Positions 1 to 12,545 of a DNA stretch of 64,000 bases are shown here, piece after piece (position 1 is the stretch's first letter; each line of letters opens with the position of its first letter). This stretch comes from Ligula intestinalis. Lineage: Eukaryota > Platyhelminthes > Cestoda > Diphyllobothriidea > Diphyllobothriidae. The position numbers and the translations under genes are program-made. Below the pieces are notes generated by a model that saw nothing but the letters and a program-made list of their open reading frames with translations, made no database searches and had not been told where the DNA came from. The stretch covers positions 18,157,628-18,221,627 of the forward strand of contig JAYGXS010000007.1 of the NCBI GenBank assembly GCA_036362985.1, written 5' to 3'.

Positions 1-1100
1 CCAGTTACCGGCAGACTATTTTAGTTGTTTTCATATTATAAAAATAAAGCGCATCTCTCTCTATCAGTCTCAAAGAGTATGTATTTAATTAAAACAGGAA
101 TAGCAACATACTAGTCTAGGTTAGGCATTTAGAACGGACTTACTTAGGTGAAGTTGCGAAGAGCTGGAGGTTCCCATCAGAAGTCAACTGAAGGGTGAAT
201 GACCTGGCCTTCAAATCGAATGTTCCCGGCCAAAAACGAGTTGTCGAATCGATTACAAAAGACGGCGTTCTAGATTCTTAAGAAACAAAAAGTTGGAAGA
301 AATCAAGATGGGAATTAATGCAGTGATTTGTATAACCCTGCCGTAAATGAGAATAGGCCACGTTTTAAAGGAGCACAAGCAAAACTGTTATTCTTAGAAA
401 TGATTTGACCAGCATGTTCCAAGCTGCCAATTTTCCTGTTGCAAATCCAGGCGAATTGGGAAGACCTGGCGAGGTGTTGCTGATTATTGCACAAAGAAAT
501 ACCCAGTAGATAGACCACCTGTAAATAAGAATTGTGAGAACGTGGTGCTGATCAAACATAATCCAAATGACCCATTAGACTATCAAGGAATGGTAAAACG
601 CATGCAGCTAAATTACCATCAACGATGCCCTAATATACACTAGATTGCCTACCTCATAAAATGTTGAGAGCAAAATTGGAGGTCGCTTGTTTTGCTCATA
701 AAATTGACTTGAGGAGCAAAATGTTGTTCAGTAGAAAAGAGTTCAAATTAGATCAGTATACTGCAGTAAAATAGGCACAAAAGTTTCTCGATATCCAAGT
801 AATTTCCTACGCTATTTAACGCTGCAAACTAAAACTTTATGTTCACGCTTATAGTACTAGAAATAATTAATACAGGCCAGAAAAAATTTAACCACATCCT
901 TTACGAGAACGGACAGTTTTGTTTTGCGTTCATGTAAACCATGTGAATGCAAGTGTAAGAAATCGCATGATTTTTGAGAAGAGTGGGTTTAAAAAATGTG
1001 TTTTGCAAATCTGCAATTCATTTTACCACATCAAAAACAAGGACCGTAAACAAGCATATATATGAACAGCCGCAAGATGTGGTCACGTTTTTTTGTCAAA
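1..1100. other. UBR4 intron, no gene seen
   Basis: AT-rich intronic sequence below exon 21. No coding, RNA or repeat signal recognised before the SINE at 1.11 kb. Confidence 0.5.
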
Positions 1101-1109
1101 TCGTACGCA

Positions 1110-1240
1110 AAAGATGCCAAAACAATTAAATATCTGCGACCGCGGGTTCGAACATCGGACGGTGCACTACCCGGAGTAGGGTATAGCTGGCTGATGACAA
1201 CTTATAATTCAAACACGAAACATACTGCCAGAAGAGCTAT
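1110..1240 (+). repeat. tRNA-derived SINE, decayed
   Basis: Has the B-box-like GGGTTCGAACATCGGACGG and the body GGGTATAGCTGGCTGATGAC. It lies immediately intronward of the UBR4 exon 21 donor. Confidence 0.6.
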
Positions 1241-1274
1241 CCTTAGTTTCCTTCGAGTCCGCAACAGAGCTAAC

Positions 1275-1683
1275 ATTTGGATGACTGCATTCAGGGGCGC
1301 CAGCGCTATGATTGGCCGCGTCAAACAGTGGCAGCAGCTGCTGGCCAGTCACCGGCATCGGTTGGATCCAAACGCGGTCCGGCTCGACAGCTATGAGGAC
1401 GTGTCGCTGCAGGGGCCTGCCGTGCGCCGGCTCAACAGTGGTTGCAGTCAAGAGGCCGGGATGACCGCGTACTTCGCTCCAGTTGGTGAGTGGACCGCTC
1501 CAAGGCAGAAGATCGGATGAAGTGGCGCTGGCGGCAGCGGAGCTCGGCTTGTTGGCCACATATGTCGCCGCGCCAAGAGAGTCCGCTGTGGGGGCAGACG
1601 CAGCAGCCTCGACGAGGTGCATAAGGGCCGAGGTGAGAGGCTCCTGGCCAGACATTTCTACCAACTTGAGCAGGGATTCGGAA
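1275..1683 (-). CDS. UBR4: UBR4 exon 21 (propeller, last in window)
   Basis: Acceptor TTTTTCACGCAG|TTCCG. It reads SSESLLKLVEMSGQEPLTSA, then LTNWSEVRGHPGLLTATTVE and LIAVEPDRVWIQPMPVT. The W-SEV--HPGL and kPD--WIQ spacing matches UBR4. The lower boundary is uncertain: GTTAGC (at 1274) is used here, but GTGACT near 1352 is also a reasonable donor. Later exons lie beyond base 1. Confidence 0.8.
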
Positions 1684-2536
1684 CTGCGTGAAAAATAGAA
1701 ACACAGCAGTTCGAAGGGATACATGACTCTGTTGATTAAATCACATCAATTGAACAAGAAGCCAGCTAGTTCAATTTCGTGATTGGTGCCAGAGGGACAT
1801 CAACACCCGGCCGGCAAGGTTTTTATCCCAATCTCCAGTCCTCTGCCTACCCGGGTCAGGCCCACAAATGGTATGATTTCGCGCGATCTGCATGGTATGA
1901 ATTGCCCCATACAACTTTTGGTTGACGCGGACAAGTACTGTCCCGGGGCGCAGGGTTGATTAGCACGGCGACCACTTTCTCGCTTTTCTGCAGCACACTA
2001 ATGACCCTCTAAAGTCGGGCAAAAGTCAAGAAAAACGATGAACAAGAGCGCAGTGAATGAGTACGGCAGCCCCGACATTTCCGCCGTGCGCCCCGCGAAG
2101 TGAATGCAGCTCAAAAGATTAGCTAGGCATCCAATACACACACTCACTCTCTCTCTTACTTCATCTGCACGGATCTGATGGCAAGAACGTCAACAAAAAC
2201 CGAAAGTTTTCAGCGAGAGATGAAGTCAAAAAGTCACACTGACAGCACTGGGTGAGTAGAAGGCAAGACCAGGAATGCTTACGGCGTTTTTGCTAATGAG
2301 GGGAGTCAATAACAGTACATTGTTCAAGCAAGGGAGGTCAGACATACAAATAGCATGATTTCGCCCAATTGGCATGCATTGTATTTCTCCAATACAATTT
2401 TCTATCGATCCATGCAGTTTTCCGCAATCATGGCGACAGGAAAACCTTTGCAAGTGATATCGAACATTGCGGTTTCAAGGATGCAATGTTGACGAGCACA
2501 TCGATTGGATAAGAGTAAGGGATAAAGATACAACAT

Positions 2537-2605
2537 TACAGTACACACACACACACTTTCTCTCTCTCTCCTTTTATCTCTCCCTCTCTCTCACACACAC
2601 ACTAG
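2537..2605 (+). repeat. (CA)n/(CT)n microsatellite
   Basis: Two CA runs flank two CT runs in about 70 bp, just upstream of the RTE leader. Confidence 0.9.
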
Positions 2606-2649
2606 GCACTCTAGTGTCCGGATGGACAAGATCGCAGTGATTGACACCA

Positions 2650-5600
2650 TATCTATACCTACAACACGCGAGCTGCGCTCCATTCGCAAAAAAATACCAC
2701 CTGCAGGAAAGGAGGGTTATCCGTTAGCCAAGCTGCAGGCTACCGGGCGCGTCCACGGGTGGTGGATAGTGGCGCGGCCTTCAGTGAAGGTAAGCTGCGA
2801 AATAAGCAGGCTCCCGGTTCTGGCGAATAAGCAGTCGCTGACGCAGCAGCGACAGTGTTACCAGGGCGCGGTGGGCTGAGGTCTGGCGCACCGACTGCCT
2901 TATAAAATGCGGCAAGTCCCAATGACGACACTGTGACATGGCGAACGTGAACAGCCATTAAATATGTTTGCTTGCCACCAACACCACTGCCTTGTGGTTA
3001 GGATCTTGAGCCAAAGTGCTAGAGGAGACAACCGCGAACAAAGAATCCGAGCGGCCGTTGGGGACCGGCTGCATTCAAATTGCCCAAGAAACCTCATGAC
3101 ATGTTTACTTACGATACTACGACCAATGCTACGGCGTCCGCGGGAACCGACGCGCTCCGCAACCTTTGTCCGGTGGTGCGGGCGAATAATATACAAGCTA
3201 GACTGCTAAACACAAACCGGATTCTTGTTGTTGGATGCTGGAATTTAGGAACATTTCTGGAACCTGGTACTCAAAGTCTGAAAGCGCACAGTCTCCATGA
3301 ATATTATGTGGATGTTTGTTGCCTGTCAGAAGTCCACATTCCCGATTCAGTCGCCCGACAAATCAAAATTCCGGCGGCAGATTCCTATCTCACCTTGTAT
3401 CACAATGGTCCGAGTGACTCAACTGGTAGAGACGGTGTGGCTATTGCCCTCGCGGAAGAAGCTAACCGTGCACTACTGGCATGGGAACCAGTTAACGACC
3501 AAATGGCCTATGTTCGACTAAAAGGCCATTTTACGAACATCTCGGTCGTAACTGTGTATTCACCTACGCCGGCGGCTGAACAGCAAGAGAAAGAAAATTT
3601 CTACTCGCAGCTGCAGGAGCTAGTCGAACGACTCTCTCACCGAGATCTGCTAATTGTTGCCGGAAACTGGAATGGCCGGACCGGGCCCGGTGACACGACA
3701 AACAGCCATCCTTCTTGGTCATTGTGGGCTTGGCTGTCGAACGTAAAATGGTGAGAGAATGCTGCAGTTTGCTGAACAGAACCGACAGTTTGTTACCAAC
3801 ACATGCTTTCAGCATCGTCACAAACATCTACTGACCTGGTATTCGAACGACGGCCATACCACCAGTCAGATCGACTACATTCTAGTTGGTTCATGGTTTC
3901 GCAGCTGGGTCCACGATAGCAGGTCGATGCGAGGTGCCGAAACTGGTAACGTCCACGGGTCAGACCATGCCCTCGTTCCCACGCGCCTAAAGGTTCACCT
4001 CTCATCTGCACCCAAACTGCCACGTGCGAGACGCATTGACGTCGCAAAGCTCCGGCAAACCAACACTACAGAGGCTCTGAGCACAGATATCCGGTTTCGT
4101 CTTACGACCCAGGCTGACAACGAGGGCAGTAGGAAGTGGCCATCACTGAAGACATCCATCTATGGGCAGCTGAGAAATTTCTCGGATTCACTCAGCGGCG
4201 CCGCAGTCACTGGATCAGCGGAAGAACCCTGTAGTTGTCGGCCGAGACGACTCGAGCCAGGTTCCGCCACGATGCCTCCTTCCGCCAACTTCGAAAGCTG
4301 ACGGCAAAGTCGGCTAGAAACGACCGGCAGAAGTACTGGTCCGGAATGGCGACTTCTATGGAGCAAGCTTCAAATGTTGGTGACACTCGACAATTGTACC
4401 AAATCATTCGCCAAGTTACTGGTAAGCCCTCGACACTGTGATTCTGTTCGCGATGTGAATGGAGGTTTTATTGCTGACAACTCGACCAAGGTCGATCGCT
4501 GGCGTGAACACTTCGAGCACCTCCTCAACTTTGATGAAGAACCCACCACACCCTCCCTCTCCGCTACAGCGGAGTTTCAACTCTCTTCTGCCTACGCAAA
4601 GTCATGTGACTTCCCTTCCGAAGAAGAAGTTACCGATGCAATGCAAAGGCTACGCAACAACGAGGCGTGCGGATAGGACGGTATTCCCGCAGAAATCTAC
4701 AAGTCATGTGTCGACACCCTGGCTCCTCGGCTCCATGAGGTGATTGTACAAGCGTGGCGGGACGAGGCCGTCTAGATGACTAGGGCTCAGGTATCCGTGT
4801 ACCTGTCCACAAAAAGGGAGATGAGACAAGATGCGAAAACTACCGCGGCACAAGATTTTACTGCAAAGGTCTTTGCTATCGTTCTTCTCAGGCGCTTCCA
4901 GTCCGTACGCGATTCCAGAAAACGACCCAACCAAGCCGGATTCCGAGCTGGGCGTGGATGTGCGGATCAAATATTCACATTGAGGCGCACTCTAGATTGC
5001 CGCCATAGCTAACAGAAACCGACGGCTGTTTGCTTTGTCAACATTGCCGCTGCATTCGATTCCATCCATCGTGAGTCCCTATGGCGAATAATGGAACTGG
5101 ATGGCGTGCCGACGAAACTCATTGCCATGATAAAGGCCTACTATCGGTCTACCACCGCACGAGTCCTGGTCCACAACAATCTCTCTCAATCGTTCGATAT
5201 CCGGTCTGGTGACCGTCAGGGCTGCGTCCTTTCGCCCATTCTATTTAACTATGCCATCGACTGGATTCTCGGCAAGGCCCTACATGAAGAGGACGGTGTT
5301 GAGCTTGCACCCGGACGCCGGCTAACTGATCTTGACTACGCCGATGATATTGCACTGTTAGCCTCAAGCTTTGGTGGCCTACAGTCGGTAGTGTCGCGGC
5401 TAAATGAGACCGCTATGTCGGTAGGCATGTCCATAAATTCCAGAAAGACAAAGTTGCTCTCGAGCTGCATCCCTGACCAGAATAAGGCACCCCTGGGGAT
5501 TAATGGCCATCAACTTGAAGAAGTAGACAGCTTTGAATACCTCGGCGCGAGGCTGCTACCCAATGGGCAGAGGAAGGACGACATTGTCTCCCGTGTCGAT

Positions 5601-6197
5601 GCTGCCCGCTGGGTTTTCTCAATCCTTCGAAAGCGCCTATGGATCCGACGTGACATCTCCATCGCCACGAAGATTCGTTTATACGGTGCATCCATCGGGT
5701 CAGTCCTGCTCTATGGATGTGAATGCTGGGCTGTGCGCGCTGAAGATTAGCGATGACTTAGGTTCTTTGACCACCGGTGCCTGAGGACGATCCTGTGAGT
5801 CAAGTATAGCGACTTCATCTCATATGAGACAGTCCGCATCCGCTGCGATCGTATCACGAATATATCTCAGGCCATTCAAGAAAGGCGACTGAGGTGGTTT
5901 GGACACGTTCTCCGTCATCCGCCCCACGAGCTTTGCTATGCTGCCCTCGACCCGTCGCCGCAGCCTACCTGGAAAGGTCGAAGAAACGGGCAACTGAAGA
6001 CTTGGCTCGACACCGTCCGTCAAGACACGGAAGCAGTTTTTGGACCCTCTATCTTCGGTCTCCGTCGCTGGAAAAGAGACTGGGTGGAGCTTTCCAGATC
6101 CGCTGCCGCCAATCGCCACGAATGAAGAGGTACCGTTCGTGACATCATTGAGGCCGGCTAGATCAGGCATGATCACAGCCGTAACAAGTACAAGTAA
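2650..6197 (+). mobile_element. Decayed RTE-clade LINE (endonuclease plus RT)
   Basis: An apurinic-type endonuclease followed by a reverse transcriptase and a C-terminal region, resembling RTE/BovB-like elements. The endonuclease begins about 3230 (LVVGCWNLGTFLEPGT; YVDVCCLSEVHIP) and ends with GSDHALV near 3960. The usual GDWNGRTG motif is GNWNGRTG, so a catalytic Asp is lost, and a frameshift falls near 3740. The RT (about 4650-5750) has stops in the first third but keeps YADDIALLAS. The C-terminal zone reads LRWFGHVLRHPPHELCYAAL and the frame ends IRHDHSRNKYK at 6197. A probable 5' leader (about 2730-2940) is shared with a copy at 58.83 kb; the 5' end is not precisely known. Antisense to UBR4, within its intron 20. 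Confidence 0.85.
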
Positions 6198-6811
6198 GTA
6201 CCACCCTGCTATGTCGATGCCTATGGCAAAAGGACGAAGCCACGCGCCGTGCTAAGTGGAAACGACCTGCTAATCCAGAAAGCCAACTAGTGTGCACGGC
6301 AAGATCAACCACGCGTGATGCATCTACTCACGCGTTCCGCAGAGTGATAAGTCGATATTTCCGCCGCTAGTGATTTCCGTGGACGAGCTGGGCAAACAGT
6401 GAACGCCACCCCGCGGGCCCGGAAAATTCCAGAACGCTCATCATACGCCATTGGCAGCAATGTACGAAAATGACCAGAGCACCCATAAATAAGCTAGAGT
6501 TGACAAGCTAGGAATTCGCTGTTTCTGCAGGCCTTGAATAAAGTTATTGCTCTCATAAATTGGCTGTCTTGTCCTTTTTTCGCCTAGCTGTCTACGCAAT
6601 GAAGAGATGCTCCGTATTTTCCCCCAACAAGAACTCGCCTACGGGGATTGCAATGGAAGGCCACAGTCGTCTAACCCACAGTACACAGGAGAACCTACGT
6701 AGATCTGAGCGCAAACAGTTGGAAGCTGGGTCAAAGAGAACGCAATTTACTAAAAGCCCCTGCGGGGGGTGGAGTAAAAGCGCAGAGACTTCAGGCATCA
6801 AGCGCACCCAC

Positions 6812-7158
6812 CTGTTTGACGATGAAGAGGGTAATTTGACGGGTGCAGTATCCGCAGTCAGGAGAAAGGAGTGCTTGACCTTGATGAGATTAGCCGAAGA
6901 ATTGGCTTCGGTGCCGCTGCTGTTGGTGGTGGAAAATTCTAGCGCACTGGCGACAGTGTGTCCGCTGTGGTAGGAGTGTAGAAGCAGGCAGAGAGAGGCC
7001 GCATAGTAAACACAGACTCCGCCGCCACCGAGAGTTCCGGTGCGTGGGTCACGTTGCAGGCTGGCAGCGGCACCCGCAGACACTGTCTCCGGATTCCACT
7101 CCAGCCAATCATAGAGGTAGTACTGACCGTGGGAGATCTGAGTTTCGGGTATCAGGCT
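6812..7158 (-). CDS. UBR4: UBR4 exon 20 (propeller)
   Basis: Acceptor TTCCGGACAG|AGCCTG and donor AACAG|GTGGGT. The donor is fixed by phase, since the two leftover bases complete the first codon of exon 21. A longer open frame continues past this donor but is intron. It reads SLIPETQISHGQYYLYDWLE, GGGVCVYYAASLCLLLHSYH, then SGHTVASALEF. The GGGVxVYY strand is a recognisable UBR4 feature. Confidence 0.84.
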
Positions 7159-7487
7159 CTGTCCGGAAAAAAATGTTGGAGTGTAAAGTAGTTCAGAAAA
7201 AAGGCACAACAGTTACCGTGTGCGGGTCCGGCTTGGTGACTCAAAGGCTTTGTCAAAATGCCCTAACCAGTTATCTCTACGCACTAGTTGTAAGCACAAA
7301 AGCTAAACAGAAGTGCCTGGAGATAGATTGAACAGAGTTAAGATCGCATTATTAAATAATTACTTAAATTATATAAGTTGTAATCTAACAGTGACACAAT
7401 TAGGATAACTGATAAGACCAGTACCGACTAATGCAACAATGTTGAGTGAAAAACAAAAGGAAGGATAAGAATTACTAAGATACCGAC

Positions 7488-7685
7488 CTGGGTTATTATT
7501 GACCCAAATGTGGAAATCACTACGAGGATGACGTCCAACAGGCTGTCTGTTTCAGTCAATGTTTCAGGTTTGTTTTTGGTACGGGGTCCGTTGGGCCGAC
7601 GAATGAAAGTTGCGTCAGAGAACTTCCCTTCCACCGGTTTAAAGTGGTACAACAGCTTCGGGGACTGGCTGAATAAGTCAAATAT
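7488..7685 (-). CDS. UBR4: UBR4 exon 19 (propeller)
   Basis: Exactly 66 codons, phase 0. Acceptor TTTGTGTGCAG|ATATTT and donor CCCAG|GTCGGT. It reads IFDLFSQSPKLLYHFKPVEG, then KFSDATFIRRPNG, and ends VILVVISTFGSIITQ. The order of elements (a DL..SP.L..F strand, D.TF, then a hydrophobic strand ending with TQ) matches the UBR4 propeller as I recall it. Confidence 0.83.
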
Positions 7686-7689
7686 CTGC

Positions 7690-9700
7690 ACACAAAAAAG
7701 AAAAGGACACAATCAAAGGAGAGCTGTCGCACTTTTAGAGCTCCCTGTTTCAAAAATTAGACCGAATGCCGTTCCCAGACTGCGTACTGAGACTGCCTGA
7801 GCAAGGGAATTAGTCACGTGGGAAGGGTCGGGCGCAGCAACAACACCAACGACAGCGAACATAAGTTTCGCGCAATTATCAAGCTCGCATTTGACCCGGA
7901 TAACGGAATCACGACAAGTAATGAGTCGAACGCGAAGGGTCAAGCCATCACTGCACCAATTACGACCCCAAGGGGTGATAACAAAAGCCGATAATTATCG
8001 TACGCATGCGGATTACCGCTACGAACTATAAATACCGCGCAATCTGTACATGTATCACCCCCATCTGCGCATTTCTCATAGCATTCTACGGTGACCTATG
8101 ATTAAGGATTCCCGACTTAATCCGAAACGTCAGGAAAATAAAATTCCTGTTCCAGTGATCGCATCTTATTCTTCTGGACTGCTTCCTGAAGTTCGCATAT
8201 TCGCTTCTATGGGCAAGTTCCTTCAATATCAAGGGTGGCAAGACCAATAAGTGATAAAGGTGGAGTTTTGAAAACAAGTTACGCTTAAAATCCAGAAGTA
8301 GCAATAAAGAAAGTCAAATTTGTCAGATGATATAAGCGGGATAAAGGAATGTGGTCCATTCAGCAGCAGCAGTAGTAGCAGCTAACCTGAACGGACTGCG
8401 TCGTCAGCAGAGCTAAGAAGCGGCAAGAGTTAGGTAACCAGATAGCTCGAATAAGGATGTCGTCCTTGGCCTCCAGGCGTGGCGAAACAGGCACGCAACC
8501 ACACACCTGACCAATCGAGGAAATGCCAAACACGGTGCAGTCCTGGTAAAAAGTAGAACAAAATAAGGAATGCTCAGGAGGCAGCAGGTGCGCAAATAGG
8601 GTCGGTCATAGCCGTTTAAAGGGCATGTCACCAGTTAAAAAAGTTAAGGTAATGCAAAAGTAAACTGCGCTCTGCGCTGTACCCCATCGTTTTTGTTTTT
8701 TTTTTTGTACATATATGCAGACCGAAAAACAACAGTTTATAGCCTTCTTGTTGGCTCCCCAGCTGGCCCCTTCTTGAGTGACATTCTTTCCCGTTAAAGG
8801 GAATTTGGCAGAGATAGACGAAAGGTCTACTTTAGCAAGTTGACGGAGCGTTAGACCATACAATAGAGGGAATGATAAGTATCACGAGAAAGGTCCTTGA
8901 TGAAAATAGAGCCAAGAAGAAGAGAAGCGGTTGCAAGGATTCTTTTTGCCCTGAATTTTCGGGTCCATAAACTCTGCAGGCATTTGTATAACGAGGACCC
9001 GATAATAATCGGACCCATACCCTGGTTTCATCCGGACTGAAGTTTAGACATGGCTGGTTGGCCATCGACGGCCCATAAGTCAGAAACGACCAATTAAGAT
9101 GCTCCTCCTACCCGGCTTCTCTAATTTCATCAATAAAAGTAGTCGACAGTCGATGCCTCATAAGTTTACTTTGTATGCACACCGGTTAAGAAGATATGTA
9201 AAGCGTTCATGCAAAGGTAATGGGACGATTTAAGGGACAGGCTTGAGATTCGACTGCGCAGAGGCTCGGCGCATCTGAGGATAGATTCTTGACGAAGCCC
9301 CCTTACCCCGGTCCACGCACATCGACTGGAATTAAGGCCGAGATTGTGTTTTTGCTAACGCACTGTGGTCAATTACAACAGTAAAGGCGTCTTGATAAAG
9401 GCTCAGATCAAGGATATAACTATGTTGCTGTTCGAATTTTGTCTTCCCCTGAAGTAGTCTCGGCAGGTATCTAACATGTAAGCCCCTGGAGAAAGTGGAA
9501 TATTGTATAACGGGAGGGGCGACAATATCTGTTTTAGTAGTATGGTGTACGTGTGAGGCAGGTAGTGGCAAATGTCCATTTCTTGAAGTGGTAAACATCA
9601 GAATTTAAAAAAAATATTTTGGCAAGTATTCAGGTGTTGAAAAGCTCAAGAAATCGCAAAAATCTAAATTTATGGAGACTTAAAGAGAGCTCTGTACCAA
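7690..9700. other. UBR4 intron 18, little recognisable
   Basis: Short open frames only. A SINE tail at 9.05 kb is the sole recognised repeat. One minus frame (7713-7943) overlaps the acceptor side of exon 19 but has no supporting splice sites. Confidence 0.45.
9045..9120 (+). repeat. SINE 3' body remnant
   Basis: ATGGCTGGTTGGCCATCGAC then GGCCCATAAGTCAGAAACG: the body sequence without the tRNA half. Confidence 0.45.
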
Positions 9701-9701
9701 C

Positions 9702-9841
9702 CCTGGAATCACTGGCGGCGAAAAGAGCCTCATTTTCTGGATGGACAACAAGGGAATTGAATTGGAAGCCAACATTTACAATTCCAATGCGTTGCAGCGA
9801 GGAGAGTGGAACCACAACAGGCTGGAGAATAGGTTGGACTG
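9702..9841 (-). CDS. UBR4: UBR4 exon 18 (propeller start)
   Basis: Acceptor TTTCTTTCAG|CAGTCC and donor CCAGG|GTTGGT. It reads VQPILQPVVVPLSSLQRIGI then VGFQFNSLVVHPENEALFAA and SDSR. This is beta-strand-like sequence of the UBR4 propeller and joins exon 19 in phase 0 as SDSR-IFDLFSQ. Confidence 0.8.
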
Positions 9842-9849
9842 CTGAAAGA

Positions 9850-11080
9850 AAGAAAAGAGGTGTGAAATAAATCAACTGCAGACTTCAGATATCTTTCTAA
9901 AAACAGTTAAAATTGATGCCACAGTATGCATGCGTTGAGACAGTAGAAGGTGATCAGTGAAGTATAGATTAAAGGACATGGGTTATGCCAGGCAAAAAAC
10001 AACACCACGGAGAAGAGAGTCTAGTAACTGACCACTCACACATATAGAAAGACTCAATATCATTGCTGATCATAGGAGAGTGCACTTAATACCTCGCTCT
10101 ATAAATGCATTGCATCTACGGCATCTTCCGACCCTGTGTCGACCAGCAATGAACTGTCGACAATCGTGGTGGATACTTCTGTTTTCGCCATGTTGTCGGT
10201 GGACTCTGCAATCAGCAAGGGAGTACCTGGGTGCATCTATCACACTTCCCGATAATCCCCGTAAACGCTAAGACCTCCTGCCCGCTTTGAATTGGCGTAC
10301 TGCCTACATCTAAGCGACAGCTTTTTTTCGCCTAAAAAGCGAAAGGAGTTTTTTTACTGCCTGCTAGTTTTTGCTTTGCTCCACTTTATTGGCTCATGTC
10401 AGATGGCAATCCCAGTCAGAGGTCACATTCTAGATACGATAGTTTGACCGTCATTATCGACGAAGTTCACTGTGTTTCACAACAAGGTGGCACAGGGACG
10501 ACAACTTGCGCGTGAATTTGACTACGGCGGTAGTAGATTTACGCTGCATCCACTCCTCCTTCCTAATCTTGGCCTGGTCTCATGACCAAGTCAAGAAGAC
10601 CGATGGTTACGCAGATAGATGGCGCGGCCAGAGCCACCCCTAGGCGTGCAACCACACCTGCATCCCATCGCACAGATTGGAAGCAATCTTAAGGCCTCAT
10701 TAATAAAGAGCAATCACTGCCTGACTCTCGGTCCGCCAGTCGGCCTCTCCACATGAACACACAGACTGAAGTGACTGTGAGGTTCTATTTATCACGTCAG
10801 TTGGCGGCAGCCTTCCAAGCCACGGTTTTTAGTGCACCGTAATAACTCTAAGCGCATCAGTGTGTTTACAGTTAGGAGAATGCGCTAAACCATGGGCTTC
10901 ACTTTCCATTCCCCTTCCCAGGCCTCAGACAGTGGTAGAACCGGACAGTTTTCCGGTGCGGGGAATGGGCCCAGCGGCTGAGATACCTAATGACCCTGTC
11001 TACGGGTACTACGTACAATACCTGACTTCCCGAACACGAGCACCAGGACTTCACACAAACGGGAGAGGAGTGATACGTAC
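9850..11080. other. UBR4 intron 17
   Basis: Holds a partial unnamed repeat (TCAAGAAGACC near 10.6 kb) and a small hairpin TTTCGC...GCGAAA near 10,330. No gene seen. Confidence 0.4.
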
Positions 11081-11990
11081 TGGACATAGAAGCAGCTTCA
11101 TTGGCTGCAGATGCGGCTGATTCAGCGGGAGTTTGTTTGCAGCCCGGCGAGTCTGAGCTGAGCAGGCCCACAAAAGTGTGCACCAGTACTAACTGAAAGT
11201 CTGTGTCATCCTGGCAGGCGGATGCTGCAATCAGCAAATCATCCAGCGCATAGATGGCAATCTTGCCGTTCTGGGTAAAGGGTCCCTCGGCGGAAGCCGC
11301 TGCTGCTGCGGACGAGGCCGCAGACGTCGATGTACTGCCTAGCAAGGTGTGAAGGTGATGGTGCTGCTGAACACCACCAACCAGCAGGTAGTGCCGCCAT
11401 TCACCATTGCTGCTGCCAGGAACACGCAGCAGGGTCATGGCTGCACGCTGGTTGCCGCTGGTCACGGTGCCGTCATCGATACTGCCAGCACCACCAGCAT
11501 AGAGCAGACCGGAAAGATTACTGCTGATGAGTTGCAGAGCCTCTAGGGAGGGATTTGAGGCCAGCAGCTGGGAAATGGCGCCGCGACCTAGCATAGCAGC
11601 CCGACGGCCTGATGGAGAGGAGTTGATTAGTTGATCCAAAATCAGGGCCTCGTTGCAGTTAGAGAGGAAGAGTTGGGCGGCTGGACTGTTCGCGGGAGTT
11701 GTCGTGGGCGCGGGGGAAGCATTTGAGACGGCAGTCGTCGAAGATGGTTGCAGATGGTTGGCAGTACTGAGAAGGCGGGAGGCGGCTGACGTTTGTCGAA
11801 TCTTAAATGATGCACCCGGACTGCCCGTCGGGGAGGGGAGCTCAGGAGGGGGAGCAAGAGAAGAAGCGGTGTGTGAAGAGCTTGCTTCTGTAGATGGATC
11901 AGGTGCGGACTTAGTAGAAAACAGGTGTTTGGCGTCAGACAGCGAGGTCCAAATCTCATCGTCCGGAGCGTCTAGCAGTAGCACGGGAGT
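11081..11990 (-). CDS. UBR4: UBR4 exon 17 (long, low-complexity inserts)
   Basis: About 303 codons, acceptor CTTTTCAG|ACTCCC, donor TCCA|GTACGT. It begins TPVLLLDAPDDEIWTSLSDA, then has long Ser/Pro/Thr/Ala tracts, a Gln/His run (QQHHHLH) and a poly-Ala tract (AASSAAAAASAE). Between them lie ordered parts (LFLSNCNEALILDQLINSSP; WRHYLLVGG; GKIAIYALDDLLIAA). It leaves one base for exon 18. The low-complexity inserts suggest this part is looser than in other animals. Confidence 0.8.
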
Positions 11991-12073
11991 CTGAAAAGAA
12001 GAGCAGAAATTTTCACTATCCAGGGAGAGCGGGGCGGGTGGAGTAAGAAGGACAAGTGAGAGGGCTGACTTAC

Positions 12074-12192
12074 CGTCAACTGAAAGGAGAGATGGACGCG
12101 TGGAGAGAATGAACGCTTGATTGAGAGCAGTCGGTCGACAGCCGATTCGCGCATGCGATCAGCTTTTGCCAATGCAGATAACAATGATTCAT
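12074..12192 (-). CDS. UBR4: UBR4 exon 16
   Basis: A 119-bp exon with acceptor TACATAG|ATGAA and donor ACG|GTAAGT. Read with the spare base from exon 15 it gives DESLLSALAKADRMRESAVD then RLLSIKRSFSPRVHLSFQLT. The junction is phase-perfect on both sides. Confidence 0.78.
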
Positions 12193-12399
12193 CTATGTAC
12201 AGAATGGTTTAGTGGGCATTCATTAGAATAAGGCCGAACGTACAAAGTGAAAAAACGTTTATCGGATTTAAAGTTCCAAGTATTTCATAATGAAGGCTCA
12301 GAAAGGACGTTTAAGGTTGGGTCACAAGGCAAGAATATGTGTTAAAGTATATTTCAGCCAAAATGGATTTAGCTCGCTGTTCCTCGACTGGCAGTGGCA

Positions 12400-12545
12400 G
12401 ATCTAAGTCAAGCTATAATACACAAGGGGCGGAATTTGAACAGCAGGTCATCCAGACATGGGGTTAGGTATGGCTGACTGATAACGACAAATTTGTCAGA
12501 AATATCCATTCCAGACTCCTTCGTCTTTGTTGTTACTAACACTAA
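12400..12545 (+). repeat. tRNA-derived SINE, decayed
   Basis: Body GGTTAGGTATGGCTGACTGA and tail CATTCCAGACTCCTTCGTCT. The tRNA half is weak. Confidence 0.55.

Noticed and set aside
6592..6811. Extension of UBR4 exon 20 to the end of its open frame
   Set aside because: A strong donor AACAG|GTGGGT at 6811 gives the only phase compatible with exon 21; the alternative GTAGGT donor near 6698 breaks the frame.
11653..11994. A 113-codon plus-strand protein
   Set aside because: It is the antisense shadow of low-complexity UBR4 exon 17.
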